From Dryococelus australis (taxonomy: Eukaryota; Arthropoda; Insecta; Phasmatodea; Phasmatidae), in contig CM056993.1 in NCBI GenBank assembly GCA_029891345.1, positions 110,603,123 to 110,667,122 on the forward strand: a stretch of 64,000 nucleotides of DNA. The letters run 5' to 3'. Each line of letters starts with the position of its first letter. The first letter of the stretch is position 1. Below the pieces are notes generated by a model that ran no database searches, was not told the origin of the DNA, and saw only the letters and a program-made list of their open reading frames with translations. Made by a program: the position numbers and the translations under genes. This document shows positions 33,949 to 44,394 of this stretch, in pieces.

Positions 33949-34769
33949 TATACTCTGTTCACGGTTTCGTCACACTTTCTAAATAAAACCTTTGAGAAAT
34001 TACCCCATGTTTGACGTGTTTAGTTATTTCCTAATTTATACCTCTGTTAACATAAGCGTATTTTATTTTACGTTAAAATTGTAGTTTAACCCTATTCTCG
34101 TTATACTTTGTAATATTACATTTGTAATAAGTATGAATAAAATAGTGAGAAAGCACGTGTGTTGGTAGCGCCTACAGAGCGTATCACTCATAGATTGCAG
34201 TGTGCAGTGTAATGGACATTTACTCTCTCTTTCCAATGCACGGTTTCTGTCGTGAACGCTGTCCTTGTTCCTGCGGGCGCTGTTGCCTGATAAGTTAGCA
34301 ACTTCGAAAAAGAAAACTATCTACGTTGCTTGCGTGACGTCCAGTCACAATGATAGGGTTTCTCACAGGCTTCAGTTTCTAAGGAGCCGCTTAGCTTTGC
34401 GTCGCAGGATTGGATTCCTTTACGAGTTGCTAAGGAGGTAAACAGATAAAAATTATCTTTATCAGACCGTTTCCTTCACCGCCCATTTGTTTCTCAGCTT
34501 GCTAGTTACGTCACAAAGCTGAAGCAATCTGGCAACAGTGAGTACCATAAGTCCTGTACTGCTATCAAAGCGTGAGACGGACTATAGTAAGAAATAGTTC
34601 TTATGAAAAATATTTTTACAACTGAGTGCACACGAATTCGGTGCGTTGTCCTTTGATGTGATTTTTTTAGACTTAGTTAGGCTTAGTTTACATGAGGCGG
34701 AGGAATATCCTGGAAGTAGAACTTAAGCAGGGCTCCAGAAAAGTGCGAAGTAACTGTGAATAGAGTATA
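33949..34769 (+). mobile_element. MITE family C, copy 8 (split by element H)
   Basis: Forward: TATACTCTGTTCACGG, CACTTTCTAAATAAAACC, GTTGGTAGCGCCTA to 34174; it resumes TAGTAAGAAATAGTTCTTAT at 34585 and ends GTGAATAGAGTATA. The break falls exactly at the TA of GCGCCTAGTAAG. Confidence 0.92.
34175..34584. mobile_element. Element H, TA-flanked insertion inside C8
   Basis: A 410-bp segment between two TA dinucleotides (34173-34174 and 34585-34586). Starts CAGAGCGTATCACTCATAG, ends CTATCAAAGCGTGAGACGGACTA. The ends are an imperfect inverted repeat (about two thirds identical over 28 bases, counting the TA). No coding capacity. A further Tc1/mariner-type non-autonomous family, not related to A, B or C. 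Confidence 0.75.
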
Positions 34770-35204
34770 ACTTGAGTGCTCTCTCTCTTTCTTGGTTGTC
34801 CTGCGGGGCGTTGCGTGGATGACTTTCTGGACATGGGGACTCGACCTGCGCCGTGCGGGCACTGCGACCAAGCCCGAGATGCGCTAAACAGCGAAGCGGT
34901 ATCGCGTGCGCCTGGTAATTAGACACGTCACGAACTGTGTTGTGATGAAGCCTTGACGTGCCCACGCACACGAGGCTGCAGCACGTCACGCAAACTGCGT
35001 GATCCGATTGATTTGGCGCTTCCTTGGGCGAAGCGGGGTGCCCCATGCTCACGCAGCCCTCCCTGCTTTGAAGACTGCACTGCCCTCGGGACGCATTACA
35101 TCCTCCTGAACGGCATTTTCTCCTCAAGTGCAGCGGGTTCGCACTTAGTTGGGCTCTCAGCCCAGATCAGTTTTCTTTTTTGCCCATCTTGTACCTTCCC
35201 ATCA
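34770..35204. other. No recognised gene
   Basis: GC-richer than average. A 134-codon minus-strand frame (34723-35127) is cysteine-rich but shows no recognisable domain and overlaps the end of MITE C8, so it is not credible as a gene. Confidence 0.4.
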
Positions 35205-35653
35205 CGTTTAAAAGTGGGATTGAGCTGCGCGCCCAAGGTCAAGAAGCGAGTGAGCGATACGGGCGAAACTAAAACGCACTTCTAGTGCCTCAGCGCTCCT
35301 ACGCGCAAGACGTGCAGTGTTTCCGTCGTGACGCTGTACTCTGCAAATTAAATCTGTAACAATGGGGTTTTATTACATGCCATGAAAGCCCACAGATTAA
35401 ACTGCGCCCGTGTCTTTTTACTTTTCTCTTGCCACTTAAGGAAACTGCATAGGCAAGCTTTAAAAATGCAATATTTAACAATTTTCACTACTTTTTCTCC
35501 AAGAATACACTTAATATGACAAAAGTAAAAATAAAAAAAAAATAAAAAAATAGTGACATAGATAATTGTTTTTTTATCTTTTCTGATTAATAGTCGTATT
35601 TGCAGAACATTTATTTACCGAGATACGCGTATTCGCGCAAACAACTATTTCCC
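35205..35653 (+). mobile_element. Family R dispersed repeat, copy 1
   Basis: About 450 bp, matched in inverted orientation at 42366-42805. Shared blocks: AAGGTCAAGAAGCGAG, ACGCACTTCTAGTGCCTCA, GCAGTGTTTCCGT, GGTTTTATTACATGCCATG, CACTTAATATGACAAAAG and GAGATACGCGTATTCGCGCA. This copy ends CAAACAACTATTTCC without a poly(A) tail. Confidence 0.85.
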
Positions 35654-35721
35654 AGAAAAGTTACAATCCATCCCACTCTTAAAGTTAGTATTGCCACAGA
35701 GCAGGTAAGTGTACAGAAGTG

Positions 35722-35945
35722 AAATGGTGTGGAGATCCCTTTGATGTGGGCCTACCCGTTCGCTCTGGAACAGTGGACATCGTATCTGAATGGCTACTAC
35801 CGCGAGCCCGAGAATAATTTCCTATTGGCTCTGATGTCGGCTGGCAAGAAAGTTACCAGGAACTGATTGGCGAACAGTGTTCCGAAATGATGCTGTCCAG
35901 TGACGCCATTTTGTTGGCGTGTGCGGCCGGAATTCGTGATGTAAG
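35722..35945 (-). mobile_element. Family D repeat, copy 2
   Basis: Same orientation as D1: TGTGGGCCTACCCG, GGAACTGATTGGCGAACAG, GTTCCGAAATGATGCTGTCC, TTGGCGTGTGCGGCC. It directly precedes family G copy 2. At 6985-7190 a D-type fragment also precedes G copy 1, so D and G may belong to one larger element. Confidence 0.75.
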
Positions 35946-35952
35946 CTGCTCT

Positions 35953-36594
35953 TTTACTTTTGACGTGAATACTTCTTTAAATTTGCAACCATAGTGAGAG
36001 GCAATCCAGAAAATCCGATGATAACAAAATCGGGGGATACAGTTTGGCATCTGTCGTCTACATTAAAAATTTAATTACACCACTCGATTGCCAAAGGATA
36101 ACAGAATATTTTATGTTGAGTGAGGACTATGAAACATAACCGGGGGGGGGGGGTCTGGAGCAATTCTGAGTTCGTTTCGCCACGTCTCGTAACTTCAGGG
36201 TAGTATAACATTTGACCAGGAGAAGCTACGACGCTCGCTTACGTTTCAATCGACAGCTCTCGTCAATATCAATCGATTGCGTGTATAAAAATATTTGTGT
36301 GGCATTGGTTATGGTGAAATTGTATGATTTTAATGTAAAAAATTAAGAAAACTTAACACAATGTAGGCCTATACTCGTCAAAAAGCCAAGTCGAAATACA
36401 GAAATCGTATACGGTTGGAAAGAGCATCTCAAAAGCAATCCAGTGATACCCATAAAACCCAATATGATCGAGTGAAGCGGTGCCGGGAACGTAAAAAATA
36501 CATCAAGGCGTACGAGCGCGTCAACGTAGACTTATTCACGCAAAACAAACGGCCGTGTCCCCAACACAGGCACACCCAATTTTTGTATTTTTAA
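35953..36594 (+). mobile_element. Family G repeat, copy 2
   Basis: Closely matches 7244-7916: TTTTGACGTGAATAC, AATCGGGGGATACAGTTTGG, a G-run of 12 at 36142-36153 in the same place as the 16-G run of copy 1, AATCGATTGCGTGTATAAA, ACAAACGGCCGTGTCCCC. It includes an open frame of 75 codons at its right end. Confidence 0.85.
36367..36594 (+). other. 75-codon open frame in family G, strongly basic
   Basis: Open from the in-frame TAG at 36364 to TAA at 36592-36594, with no ATG near its start. The peptide begins AYTRQKAKSKYRNRIRLERA, has DRVKRCRERKKYIKAYERV in the middle and ends RHTQFLYF. Runs of arginine and lysine with regularly spaced tyrosines recall the basic DNA-binding or N-terminal segments of some transposon proteins, but I do not recognise a defined domain. 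ACAATGTAG just before it could serve as a splice acceptor. In copy 1 (7.7-7.9 kb) the same frame is broken by small indels. It may be an exon remnant of an autonomous element, or chance. Confidence 0.3.
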
Positions 36595-38041
36595 ATAGGG
36601 CGACGTGGTGAAGTTGTTAGATTTTTATTACAGTTACAGACAAAGATCTACTGTTTTCAAATCGTTGCTAAAATTTAAGCACAGCTAGCGTTTACCTCGA
36701 CGACGACTTGCAACAAATTGTTTCAAAGGTTGACTTCAAAATTTTTCAATTAAGCGTGAATCTGCAGTATGTAATTTCATGGGAAGTAGTTCTCTACATT
36801 CAACCAAACTTATTTCAGGAAGAATTTCTCAATTATTTTTCTTTCGGAACAGTTTTTAGTTTGTGACAAATATATGCGTTAGTATTTGTTTTTATTCACT
36901 TGGTTGAACTCTTTCTACAGGAATCAGAGATGTTCAGTTTTGGAGTAATAAACGGACACGCTGTAATTTCGCGTCATGATTCGGAAACACTCTTAGGCGT
37001 CACAGTAGTATAATATGTTATGCTGAAATCACATAGCCACGACCAACACAGGACGACACGACCAAAGACGCAAACACCACGCATTTCAATGTGACTACTT
37101 GAATTTACAGCACTGCCGACACCACGCTCTCGGCATTTAACCTAACTATTTAGAAGGCGCCGATAGGCTACGTTAGTTTCAAAGGCGGCGAACAAGAGGG
37201 AAATCTGTAATACATAATGGCGACAAATTGCTATCGCTAATGCATTCAAAGGTAAAAATTATTATTTTTAAGAGTTAGATACAGTAATTTTCAGTTTATT
37301 TTTCTTTTAAGCTGCGTATTTACCACTGTAGAGAAAGCGTGCAATACAATTTAATTTTTCGAGGTTACACAGGATACACAGGACAGCGGAATCTAGCTTA
37401 CAGGTCGTTTCCAAACGCGAAGTTTTCCGGTACCTATTGTATTACCTCTTTGTAATGCGAAATGGTATAGTGTCTCGATGATGCGAACACTGTCGCCATC
37501 TTGTTGAACAGAATTTTGTTTTAACACGTAGCGTATTTACATGTCACAGAAATGTTGGAGAAATTTGGGCGGCGCTTTACAACGATGTTTTGAGCAGATT
37601 ACAATTGAGGTTTGAGACAAATCCGAATGAAATTAAATTATAATACTGCTATCACACCACATACAACTGTCAGTCAACAGCTACGAAAATAGGAGCGGGT
37701 ATTTAAGTTTTCGGTTGGAGTACGTGCAACCATTTCGTTTCTGTATACGTAGTTCCTCTGCGAATCAGCAGTAAGAAATAATGAGGTAGTGCTAAAGAGC
37801 AACGAAAGTCACGTAGTGTATTGTTTCCAAGCGGATCAAAACTTGTGAAGAGAAAGTTACGTCGAGAAAGTGCCTACCGTCTACCTTGGCTGGCACTACA
37901 ATCTAAAATAATACGCGCGGCCGTGACGCGAGCGCGAATTCTACTTCAGAAAGCGTAACCTCGGTGTGCGTTATACTTGTGAACCACTGCCTCGGAGTTT
38001 GGGATTCACTGAAAACATTATTAAATCAGTTACATTCTCTT
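36595..38041. other. No recognised gene; F-like edge near 37390-37440
   Basis: GGAATCTAGCTTACAGGTCG and AACGCGAAGTTTTCCGG at about 37390-37435 resemble the terminal block of family F. No other repeat or coding signal was seen. Confidence 0.45.
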
Positions 38042-38055
38042 CACTGTGTAATAAT

Positions 38056-38303
38056 CAGGGGCCACGGTGGCTGAGCAGTTCCTTCTCGCCTTCCACCAAA
38101 GCGATCCGGGTTCAATCCCCGGTCGGGTCACTCCGGATTTTCGCATGTGGGAATCGTGCCGGACGATGCCGTTGGTCGGAGGGTTTTCTTGGGGATCTCC
38201 CGTTTCTCCCGCCCTTTCATTCTGGCGCTGCTCCACACTCACCTCAAACACCCTCATCGGCTATCAAGACCTCGATGTTAAGAGCAGTCCAAATCTCTTC
38301 ACT
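38056..38303 (+). mobile_element. SINE family S, copy 4
   Basis: The most complete S copy: CACGGTGGCTGAGCAGTTCC, B box GGTTCAATCCC, CGCATGTGGGAATCGTGCC, GAGGGTTTTCTTGGGG, AAGACCTCGATGTTAAGAGC. The target duplication CACTGTGTAATAAT (14 bp) is exact at 38042-38055 and 38304-38317, so the insertion is probably recent. Confidence 0.96.
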
Positions 38304-38317
38304 CACTGTGTAATAAT

Positions 38318-38666
38318 TAGTATGCCGCCACTGCTTCTCAATGTTTTTATCGAGTACGACCTATTTCGATCATTTCCAGGTTTCGAGTATACGCGACAGT
38401 GTTCCATCACTTTATTTTGACAGTTGTAATGGCGATCCACGAGCCGCACGAGGGGACAGACCAAGACACGAGGCCCATTCCACTGCAACACGCAGCCAGT
38501 GTGCTCTCACGTCACGGAATACTCGTCCTTCTAGTGTCCACCGTAGACAATGTTGCACAGCAAAGTGTCCAGTACTATGCACTGCGAGGTACAGCGTCCA
38601 ACTGTCCAGTGATCTACCCTGCGGGTCATTGACGCGTAAACCGCGCTACTGCTCTACGCAATGAAT
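38318..38666. other. No recognised feature
   Basis: Overlapping frames at 38341-38664 and 38399-38632 have no recognisable domain. Confidence 0.4.
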
Positions 38667-38676
38667 GGTTCATACC

Positions 38677-39057
38677 ATAGACTAAAGATGAGCTAGACCG
38701 TTTATTCGTCTTCTGCGCATGTACCCAGCATTGACCTACCCCAATCCTACACTACTGTCAAGTCACATGGTCAATAGTGATGAACCTGTTTGTTTACATC
38801 TTAATATTTAAATGACAAGCACTATTATATTTATAAAATACCTTTACCATTTTGAATTCAATCAAAAAAGCATTACAAACTGGTGAGAGGAAGTATAAAA
38901 ACATCTCTAAGCACTTTTTTACAAATCAGTTTTCTAACCTAAAATCCAAACCACGCCGTTTTCGCTAGACGTGTTTGCGGAAAAACAGTTGGATGTTGGG
39001 ACACCGAGCTTGGTTGTGCGCAGCCAGCGAGATCGGCCTACTTTATCTTTAGTCTAT
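38677..39057 (+). mobile_element. Element N, copy 1: inverted ends and 10-bp target duplication
   Basis: Starts ATAGACTAAAGATGAGC and ends CTTTATCTTTAGTCTAT: the outer 13 bases are an exact inverted repeat. It is flanked by GGTTCATACC at 38667-38676 and 39058-39067. A 9-10 bp duplication with clean inverted ends fits a Mutator-like (MULE) non-autonomous element, though 381 bp of non-coding interior does not prove the superfamily. A diverged inverted copy lies at 44395-44755. Confidence 0.9.
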
Positions 39058-39187
39058 GGTTCATACCACTGTTCACCAAACACAAAGCCTGCAGTTATTG
39101 ATGTGATACCAGAACAAGTTCTTTGCCAGCTCAAGTACAGCACGCATCAAACAATATTCCTTATTTGCGGCACCAAACCATAACTTA

Positions 39188-39462
39188 CACTGTAAAAAAA
39201 CTTCCCAGTAAACTTCCCAAACTGTAATTGAAGTGTTTAACCTATACATTGTATGGTAATACTGCCATATATCAGGCGGGAAATATACGAATTTTTAGCA
39301 CCACTACCATACATAATTGGTAACTTCTCTATGTATTTGACTGTTTCCTGAGCAAATGTAGGAACGCTACCATGATTGTATGGGAAAATACTTTACCACG
39401 TGCTCTTTCTCACTATACGTTTACACTGGTGTGGTATATTTGCAAACAATTTCTTAGAGTGT
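39188..39462 (+). mobile_element. Element L, copy 1
   Basis: 275 bp between TA dinucleotides. Starts CACTGTAAAAAAACTTCCC, ends CAATTTCTTAGAGTG. Matches 41030-41306 throughout (AACCTATACATTGTATGG, TTTGACTGTTTCCTGAGC, TTTCTCACTATACG). No coding capacity. Confidence 0.88.
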
Positions 39463-39494
39463 ATGTATAGGAATGAAATTGTTAAGAACACACA

Positions 39495-39740
39495 AATGAA
39501 ACAGCCACTTGTGCCACGACATCCAGTCGCACGCGACAGCGAAATGGCGTCCATGGCAACCATCGTGTTAGAATGCCGTTTCCCAGTCGACGCCTCATGG
39601 TTACTTACCATGCCAGTGGAATATTTCGCAGCACGCGGTAACCAGACACAAAGACCGTTCCGGAGCCTCATGGCGTATGGGTATGCCCAGATAATAGAAA
39701 TCGCCACGGAATTCCACTTCTGCTTACTTACCTACTCTGT
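39495..39740 (+). mobile_element. Family D repeat, copy 5
   Basis: Matches D through CGACATCCAGTCGCACGCG, AGCGAAATGGCGTCCATGG, AGAATGCCGTTTCCCAGTCG. It lies between L1 and E3, as D often lies next to E elements (compare 16660/16755). Confidence 0.65.
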
Positions 39741-39771
39741 ACTTTCATCAAGAACACGACCAAGCCATAGT

Positions 39772-40016
39772 TAGAGACCTGCAAAATTCGCGTTATTATT
39801 TGAAGACAGAATAGACTTCAAGCTAATGTGCGTTTCTATTGCTCTTTTCATTGGACAACGTTTGGATTGTCACGCTCTGGGCTGCTTGGAAACGTAACGA
39901 GTAACGAACAGGCACTCCAATCACGTCCCACCAAGACGAAAGGAAAGATGGGACCTTGCATATGCGGAAGCCAATAATTAAACGACACCGATTCGGATGT
40001 ATATAAGACCGCGAAG

Positions 40017-40076
<60 letters not shown>

Positions 40077-40098
40077 ACGCGTATTTCGCACGTCTCTA
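39772..40098 (-). mobile_element. Family E element, copy 3, with long A-run
   Basis: Left end TAGAGACCTGCAAAATTCGCG, interior TCCAATCACGTCCCACCAAG and GCCAATAATTAAACGACACC, right end GCGTATTTCGCACGTCTCTA. A run of 56 A (40020-40075) lies where the other copies have GATTGTCGTAAAATAAC, so it is an expanded internal A tract and not a retrotransposon tail. Confidence 0.85.
40020..40075 (+). repeat. Poly(A) homopolymer, 56 bp
   Basis: Uninterrupted A run inside E3. The poly-F and poly-K open frames crossing it are artefacts. Its length may be unreliable in a sequence assembly. Confidence 0.97.
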
Positions 40099-41029
40099 GC
40101 CGTAACGCCTTTGTGTACTTGTCTAATACATGGCAACATTAACCTGGCCAAAATTACGGGTTCTGTATCAGGGATAAACATCACCTCTTCAATTCAGAAA
40201 ACATGCAAGTACCTGTATCTGCCAGTACCAGCGATACTGGCTGGTTGCCATCATGCACGTATTGCCTCCAGCGAAGACGGTCTTTCCAAACGTAAACTCA
40301 ACGTGTCAGCCGCTGGTGTTTGTGGTATTATAGGTTTTCGAGGTTAGACCGTTAGCGTGTGGTGTTGTTAATTGCCGTGAGCCGACGCTTTACATCGCTA
40401 CAACCTTCGAGCGAGTAGCCAAGTGTGCCGCGTTGCCTTTACGGACTCTAATGGCGCCGTGGCTTGGTTAACGATCGCTTGCGAAAGCGTGATGGGTTTT
40501 CACCGGTCATTATGCAAGTCGAGTACGGTAATTGATGTAAGTTTTATATTGGCTGCGCAGTGTGTTTTTATTGTCTCTAAACTTCTGCAAGAATATGCAA
40601 AAACCGTTCACGAGTAACAAGCAGTATGTCATTCGAATGATTCATGCAATTGGGGTAACTGATTGAACACTTATGGACATACACCATTGAAAACTAGGTT
40701 TTCTCAGACTACATCGAAGTGTTTGCAATAGCGTATGTCCATAATTGTTCAAACAAGAAGTAGGGCCTATGTCATTTGCCAAAAGGACTTCATAAAATTT
40801 ATAGTCTGCAAATATAAAAAAAAGTGTGGAGTTGAGCATGCAGACTAGTGTAACATGTAGGCCTACAACCTACTACATATCTTCGTGTCAGTATTCCATA
40901 AAAAAAAAGTTTCGTCGTTTCAAATTATTTGATCGTTTTTTATTTATAGTTATTGTTTAGTTTCATATGCTGAATTAGTTGCGTATTTCGTATTTTTTTG
41001 CGATAACCTTGCATCGAATTATTGACATA
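40099..41029. other. No recognised feature
   Basis: No shared repeat or coding domain. Frames at 40423-40617 and 40642-40839 are unremarkable. Confidence 0.45.
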
Positions 41030-41306
41030 CACTGCAAACATTTTTCTGGTAAAATTCTTCAATTGTAATGGAAGTTTTTAACCTATGCATTGTATGGAAA
41101 TAATAGCACATGTCGGACTGCAAGTATATGAATGTTGAGCGTCGTTAAAATACAAGGTTGGGGACTTTCCTATACATTTGACTGTTTCGTGAGCGAATGT
41201 AGTAACCCTAGTATGGATATATAGGAAAATAGTTTACCATTCGTACTTTCTCACTGTTTTTATACATTGACATGGTAATTTTACGAATGTGTAATTTCTT
41301 AGTGTG
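41030..41306 (+). mobile_element. Element L, copy 2
   Basis: 277 bp between TA dinucleotides (41028-41029, 41307-41308). Starts CACTGCAAACATTTTTCTGG, ends GTAATTTCTTAGTGTG. Same orientation as L1, moderately diverged. Confidence 0.88.
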
Positions 41307-41308
41307 TA

Positions 41309-41887
41309 CTACTCTTGAAAGAATGAATTTTGTTGCCTTTCTTGACGTGACTATGGGTCTAAAATAACACCGACACTTGGATGTACCAGAACGGCAATGG
41401 CGATGTAAAGATTGCATAGGGTGATCAATTCCTACACTAATGACTTCGTGACTGTCGAAATGAATGTGGTCTCGTTCGATCAAGTATACGACTACGACAC
41501 GAAGAGTACTTCTCGCGACTCCAATAAAGATCTCGTCTAGATTTGTCTATTTAAGACATAAAAGCCGAGCGTCCATTTCGTTACTTTCATTTCGCTCTCA
41601 TATCCCAGGGGAAATATTACTCGCTAACGCAAGCGTGTCTCCGACACAGACCCAAGCCCAATTTTCCATTCAAGTTTCCAGCAGTTGTTACAAAAAACCT
41701 TACTGCCTTATGTTACACGTTTTGATAGTATTTTGCCACAAAATTCGAACAAAACGGTTGTGGACTGGAAAGTATCGACAGGCATACATAGACCTACACC
41801 ACCCAACAGAAAGAATCTCGAGGCTCGGTCTGAAGGGATGATCAGAACGACGTAGGCACGTCACGGCCACAAATTATTGACAATACA
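41309..41887. other. No recognised feature
   Basis: The 125-codon frame at 41464-41841 has no recognisable domain. No shared repeat was seen. Confidence 0.4.
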
Positions 41888-42160
41888 GAGGTGGAATACT
41901 GACAACTCCAGCCGCACACGCCAGCAAAATGGCGTCATTGATCAACGATATGTCAAAACGCTATTGGCCGATCATCGCCTGGTAACCTAACTCGCCAGCA
42001 GGTAATCCAGGCAGTGGCGAATTTTTACAGCATAGATCAGCCGATCAGACAGAAGGCCCTTTCTCAGAGCATCGCGCAGACAATCGGACAATGGATAGGT
42101 CCACTCAAAAGGAACCGCCGTACAATTTCTTCTCTGTGTACTTACCTACTCTATCTCACG
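41888..42160 (+). mobile_element. Family D repeat, copy 6
   Basis: The clearest forward D copy: ACAGAGGTGGAATACTGAC, CAACTCCAGCCGCACACG, CCAGCAAAATGGCGTCATTG, GCTATTGGCCGATCATCG, GATCAGCCGATCAGACAG and AAAGGAACCGCCGTACAATT. The 143-codon frame starting at 42014 lies mostly in this repeat. Confidence 0.75.
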
Positions 42161-42345
42161 GCAGAGACAGGAGCAGCGAGTGCAGCCCTTGCCGGAGAAG
42201 GGCAAGGCAGCCTTCAAGAAGCCGCGAGCCGAGCCGAGCCGGCAGAGTGGCGCACATCCGACATGGTGGCTCCTACCATCAACAGCCTGGAGCAGCAGAG
42301 GCGAGTCTTCAGCTCAAGCGAGTTGAGAGTGCGATGGACCCCGCA

Positions 42346-42805
42346 TTTTTTTTTTTTTTTTTTTTGTGAAATAGTTGTTTGCGCGAATACGCGTATCTCG
42401 GTAAATAAAGGTTCTGCAAATACGACTTTTTGTCAGGAAAGATAAAAAAAAACAATTAATTATGGTCCTATTTTTTTCTTTTGTCATATTAAGTGCAATC
42501 CCGAAGAAGGAAAAAAATCGTGAAGATGGTCAAATATCGCATTTTTAAAGCTCCCGTATGCAGTTTCCTTAAGCGGCAAGAGATAAGTACAAAGATATGG
42601 GCGTAGTTTAATCTATGGGCTTTCATCGCATGTAATAAAGCCCCACTGTTACAGATCTGATTTGTACAGTACAGTGTTACAACGGAAACACTGCACGCTT
42701 TGCGCGTAGGAGCGATGAGGCACTAGAAGTGCGTGTTAGTGTCGTCCGTATCGTTTCCTCGCTTCTTGACCTTCGACGCGGGTGTCCATCACACTCTTAA
42801 AAGTC
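42346..42805 (-). mobile_element. Family R repeat, copy 2, with oligo-A tail
   Basis: Inverted relative to R1. On the minus strand it runs from 42805 to 42366, ending CGCGCAAACAACTATTTCAC, and is followed directly by 20 A (T run 42346-42365). A homopolymer exactly at the 3' edge, absent from R1, suggests that this copy arose by retroposition of an RNA. No internal Pol III boxes were recognised. Confidence 0.75.
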
Positions 42806-43328
42806 GTGTCCAGCTGCAGTGGGCGCGATCAACCCTCCTGTTTCCCCCAAGAGAGAACCTGAACTCAGCGGTCGCCAGCGGGAACTCGTGCAGACCAAAT
42901 ACAAGGGAACGACGCGGACCTTCAAGTTTGTGTTCCGAACTAGTCGGAGGTTCCATCTAGAAAGTGATACTCCCAAGAGAAAAAAGCGCTCACCGAAGAG
43001 ATCTGGCGAGAAAGCCTTGCTCACCCCCGGGTGGAAGGGGGGGATGGCTGCAGCTCACAGTCCAAGAAGTCGCATATAAAGTCGAAAAAGTACTACAGGT
43101 CTTTGGCCAAGACCCCCCCTGCTTCTAAGCCACAGAGAAACGCTCCCGCGAGCACATCTGCCTATCCATCTCTTGTGGCACCCATCAAGGAAGAGGCATG
43201 TTGCGATGTGATTTATATATTTTTACTGTTATTACAGACGTGTGGAAGATAGAAAGCGATAAACTAACCACGCACTATCGCTTGCGTATTCACTCGCGGA
43301 AAATTTAAATGACTAAGGCTTTATTTCT
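42806..43328. other. GC-rich segment, coding status unclear
   Basis: Two overlapping plus-strand frames (42819-43079 and 43031-43252) are lysine- and arginine-rich, with PKRKKRSPKRSGEK in the first. They lie in different frames. No domain is recognised and no start or splice site is convincing. It could be part of an unrecognised element upstream of R2. Confidence 0.3.
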
Positions 43329-43609
43329 AGAGACGTGCAAAATTTGCGTTAATTTTTTACGACAATCTATAATTCACAGTCCGAATCGGTGTCTTTGTTT
43401 ATTGGCTTAAGCGTATGTGATGTTCCAGCTTTCCTTCCGTCTTGGTGGGACGTGATTGGACAACTTTTGCGTTACTTGTTACCGATTGGTTCCAAGCAGC
43501 CCAGAGCGTGGCAACACAACTGTAATCCAAAGAAAAGAGCAATACAAACGCACATTAGTTTGAAGTCTATTCTGTCTTTAAATGATGATGCGAATTTCGC
43601 AGGTCTCTA
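43329..43609 (+). mobile_element. Family E element, copy 2 (uninterrupted)
   Basis: Left end AGAGACGTGCAAAATTTGCG, interior GGTGGGACGTGATTGGACAA and TACCGATTGGTTCCAAGCAG, right end TGCGAATTTCGCAGGTCTCT. It shows the empty site for the insertion in E1. Confidence 0.9.
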
Positions 43610-44394
43610 TTTATTACACATATTTTTTTTAATTTTACATTTTTCAGTTTTTATAGACCAAATTTGTAGGTCTACACAAAAAAAAAACACATAACAAGAG
43701 ACAGGAAAATGTCCAAATTAATTTGTCTACAGAATAGAATTCAAGCCCGTTTACTTTCGCTCACTACTGCATTTGGCCCAGGCGATCTACTACTTCATTC
43801 AGCCACGAGATAATTTTTTTTTGTTTGCCTATTTTTGGTGCTATATTCGTGTTGTATTGGTTTCTGTCCCTCCCTCCCCCAGCTGTAACATGCCGTGTCG
43901 TTAGTCACGTTTTAGTACTGTGGCTGTTGTAATAATAGAGCGCTTGTGTCGCGAGATAATATTTGCTTTCCTCAGAAATGTTCTTGCATATATTGGTCAG
44001 GAAGCACTGCCCACGATCGCTGTAATCCCTTACGTGAATCCTTTATTATTACCAGGTCCTACGATCTGCCGTGAATCCAAGCTTTGCACCAGACACAGTG
44101 ATAATACAAGGTTTGATTTTGGCTTTTAGGCCATGCAAACAAACTACTGCACATCGCAAAAGCACCAGATATAAAGTGCTGTCGTTTCGCATTTGCAGAG
44201 TTTTCGTTTACTACTGGATGTTTACCCTTGCTTTGTTTTGGCCGTTATTCTAAGGTTTATTTTGCACTCCCTATTAGCTCGCTAAACAGTTGTGTCAACC
44301 AGTAATGTACGGTGAAACACGTAAACGCTTGTTTATGTATATTACACGCGTTTTTGAGTCCGATTTTACTTCCATATTTTTCTCAGAAATTTCG
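43610..44394. other. No recognised gene
   Basis: GAGACAGGAAAATGTCCAAA and GTCTACAGAATAGAATTC at about 43700-43745 recall parts of element P. Nothing else was recognised. Confidence 0.4.

Noticed and set aside
40020-40075. Poly(A) run as a retrotransposon tail
   Set aside because: It lies inside element E3, with E sequence on both sides; it replaces a short A-rich stretch present in other E copies, so it is an expanded homopolymer.
42797-43252. Possible basic, lysine-rich protein exon
   Set aside because: Two frames out of register, no recognised domain, no convincing start or splice sites, and it abuts repeat R2. Left as unclear.
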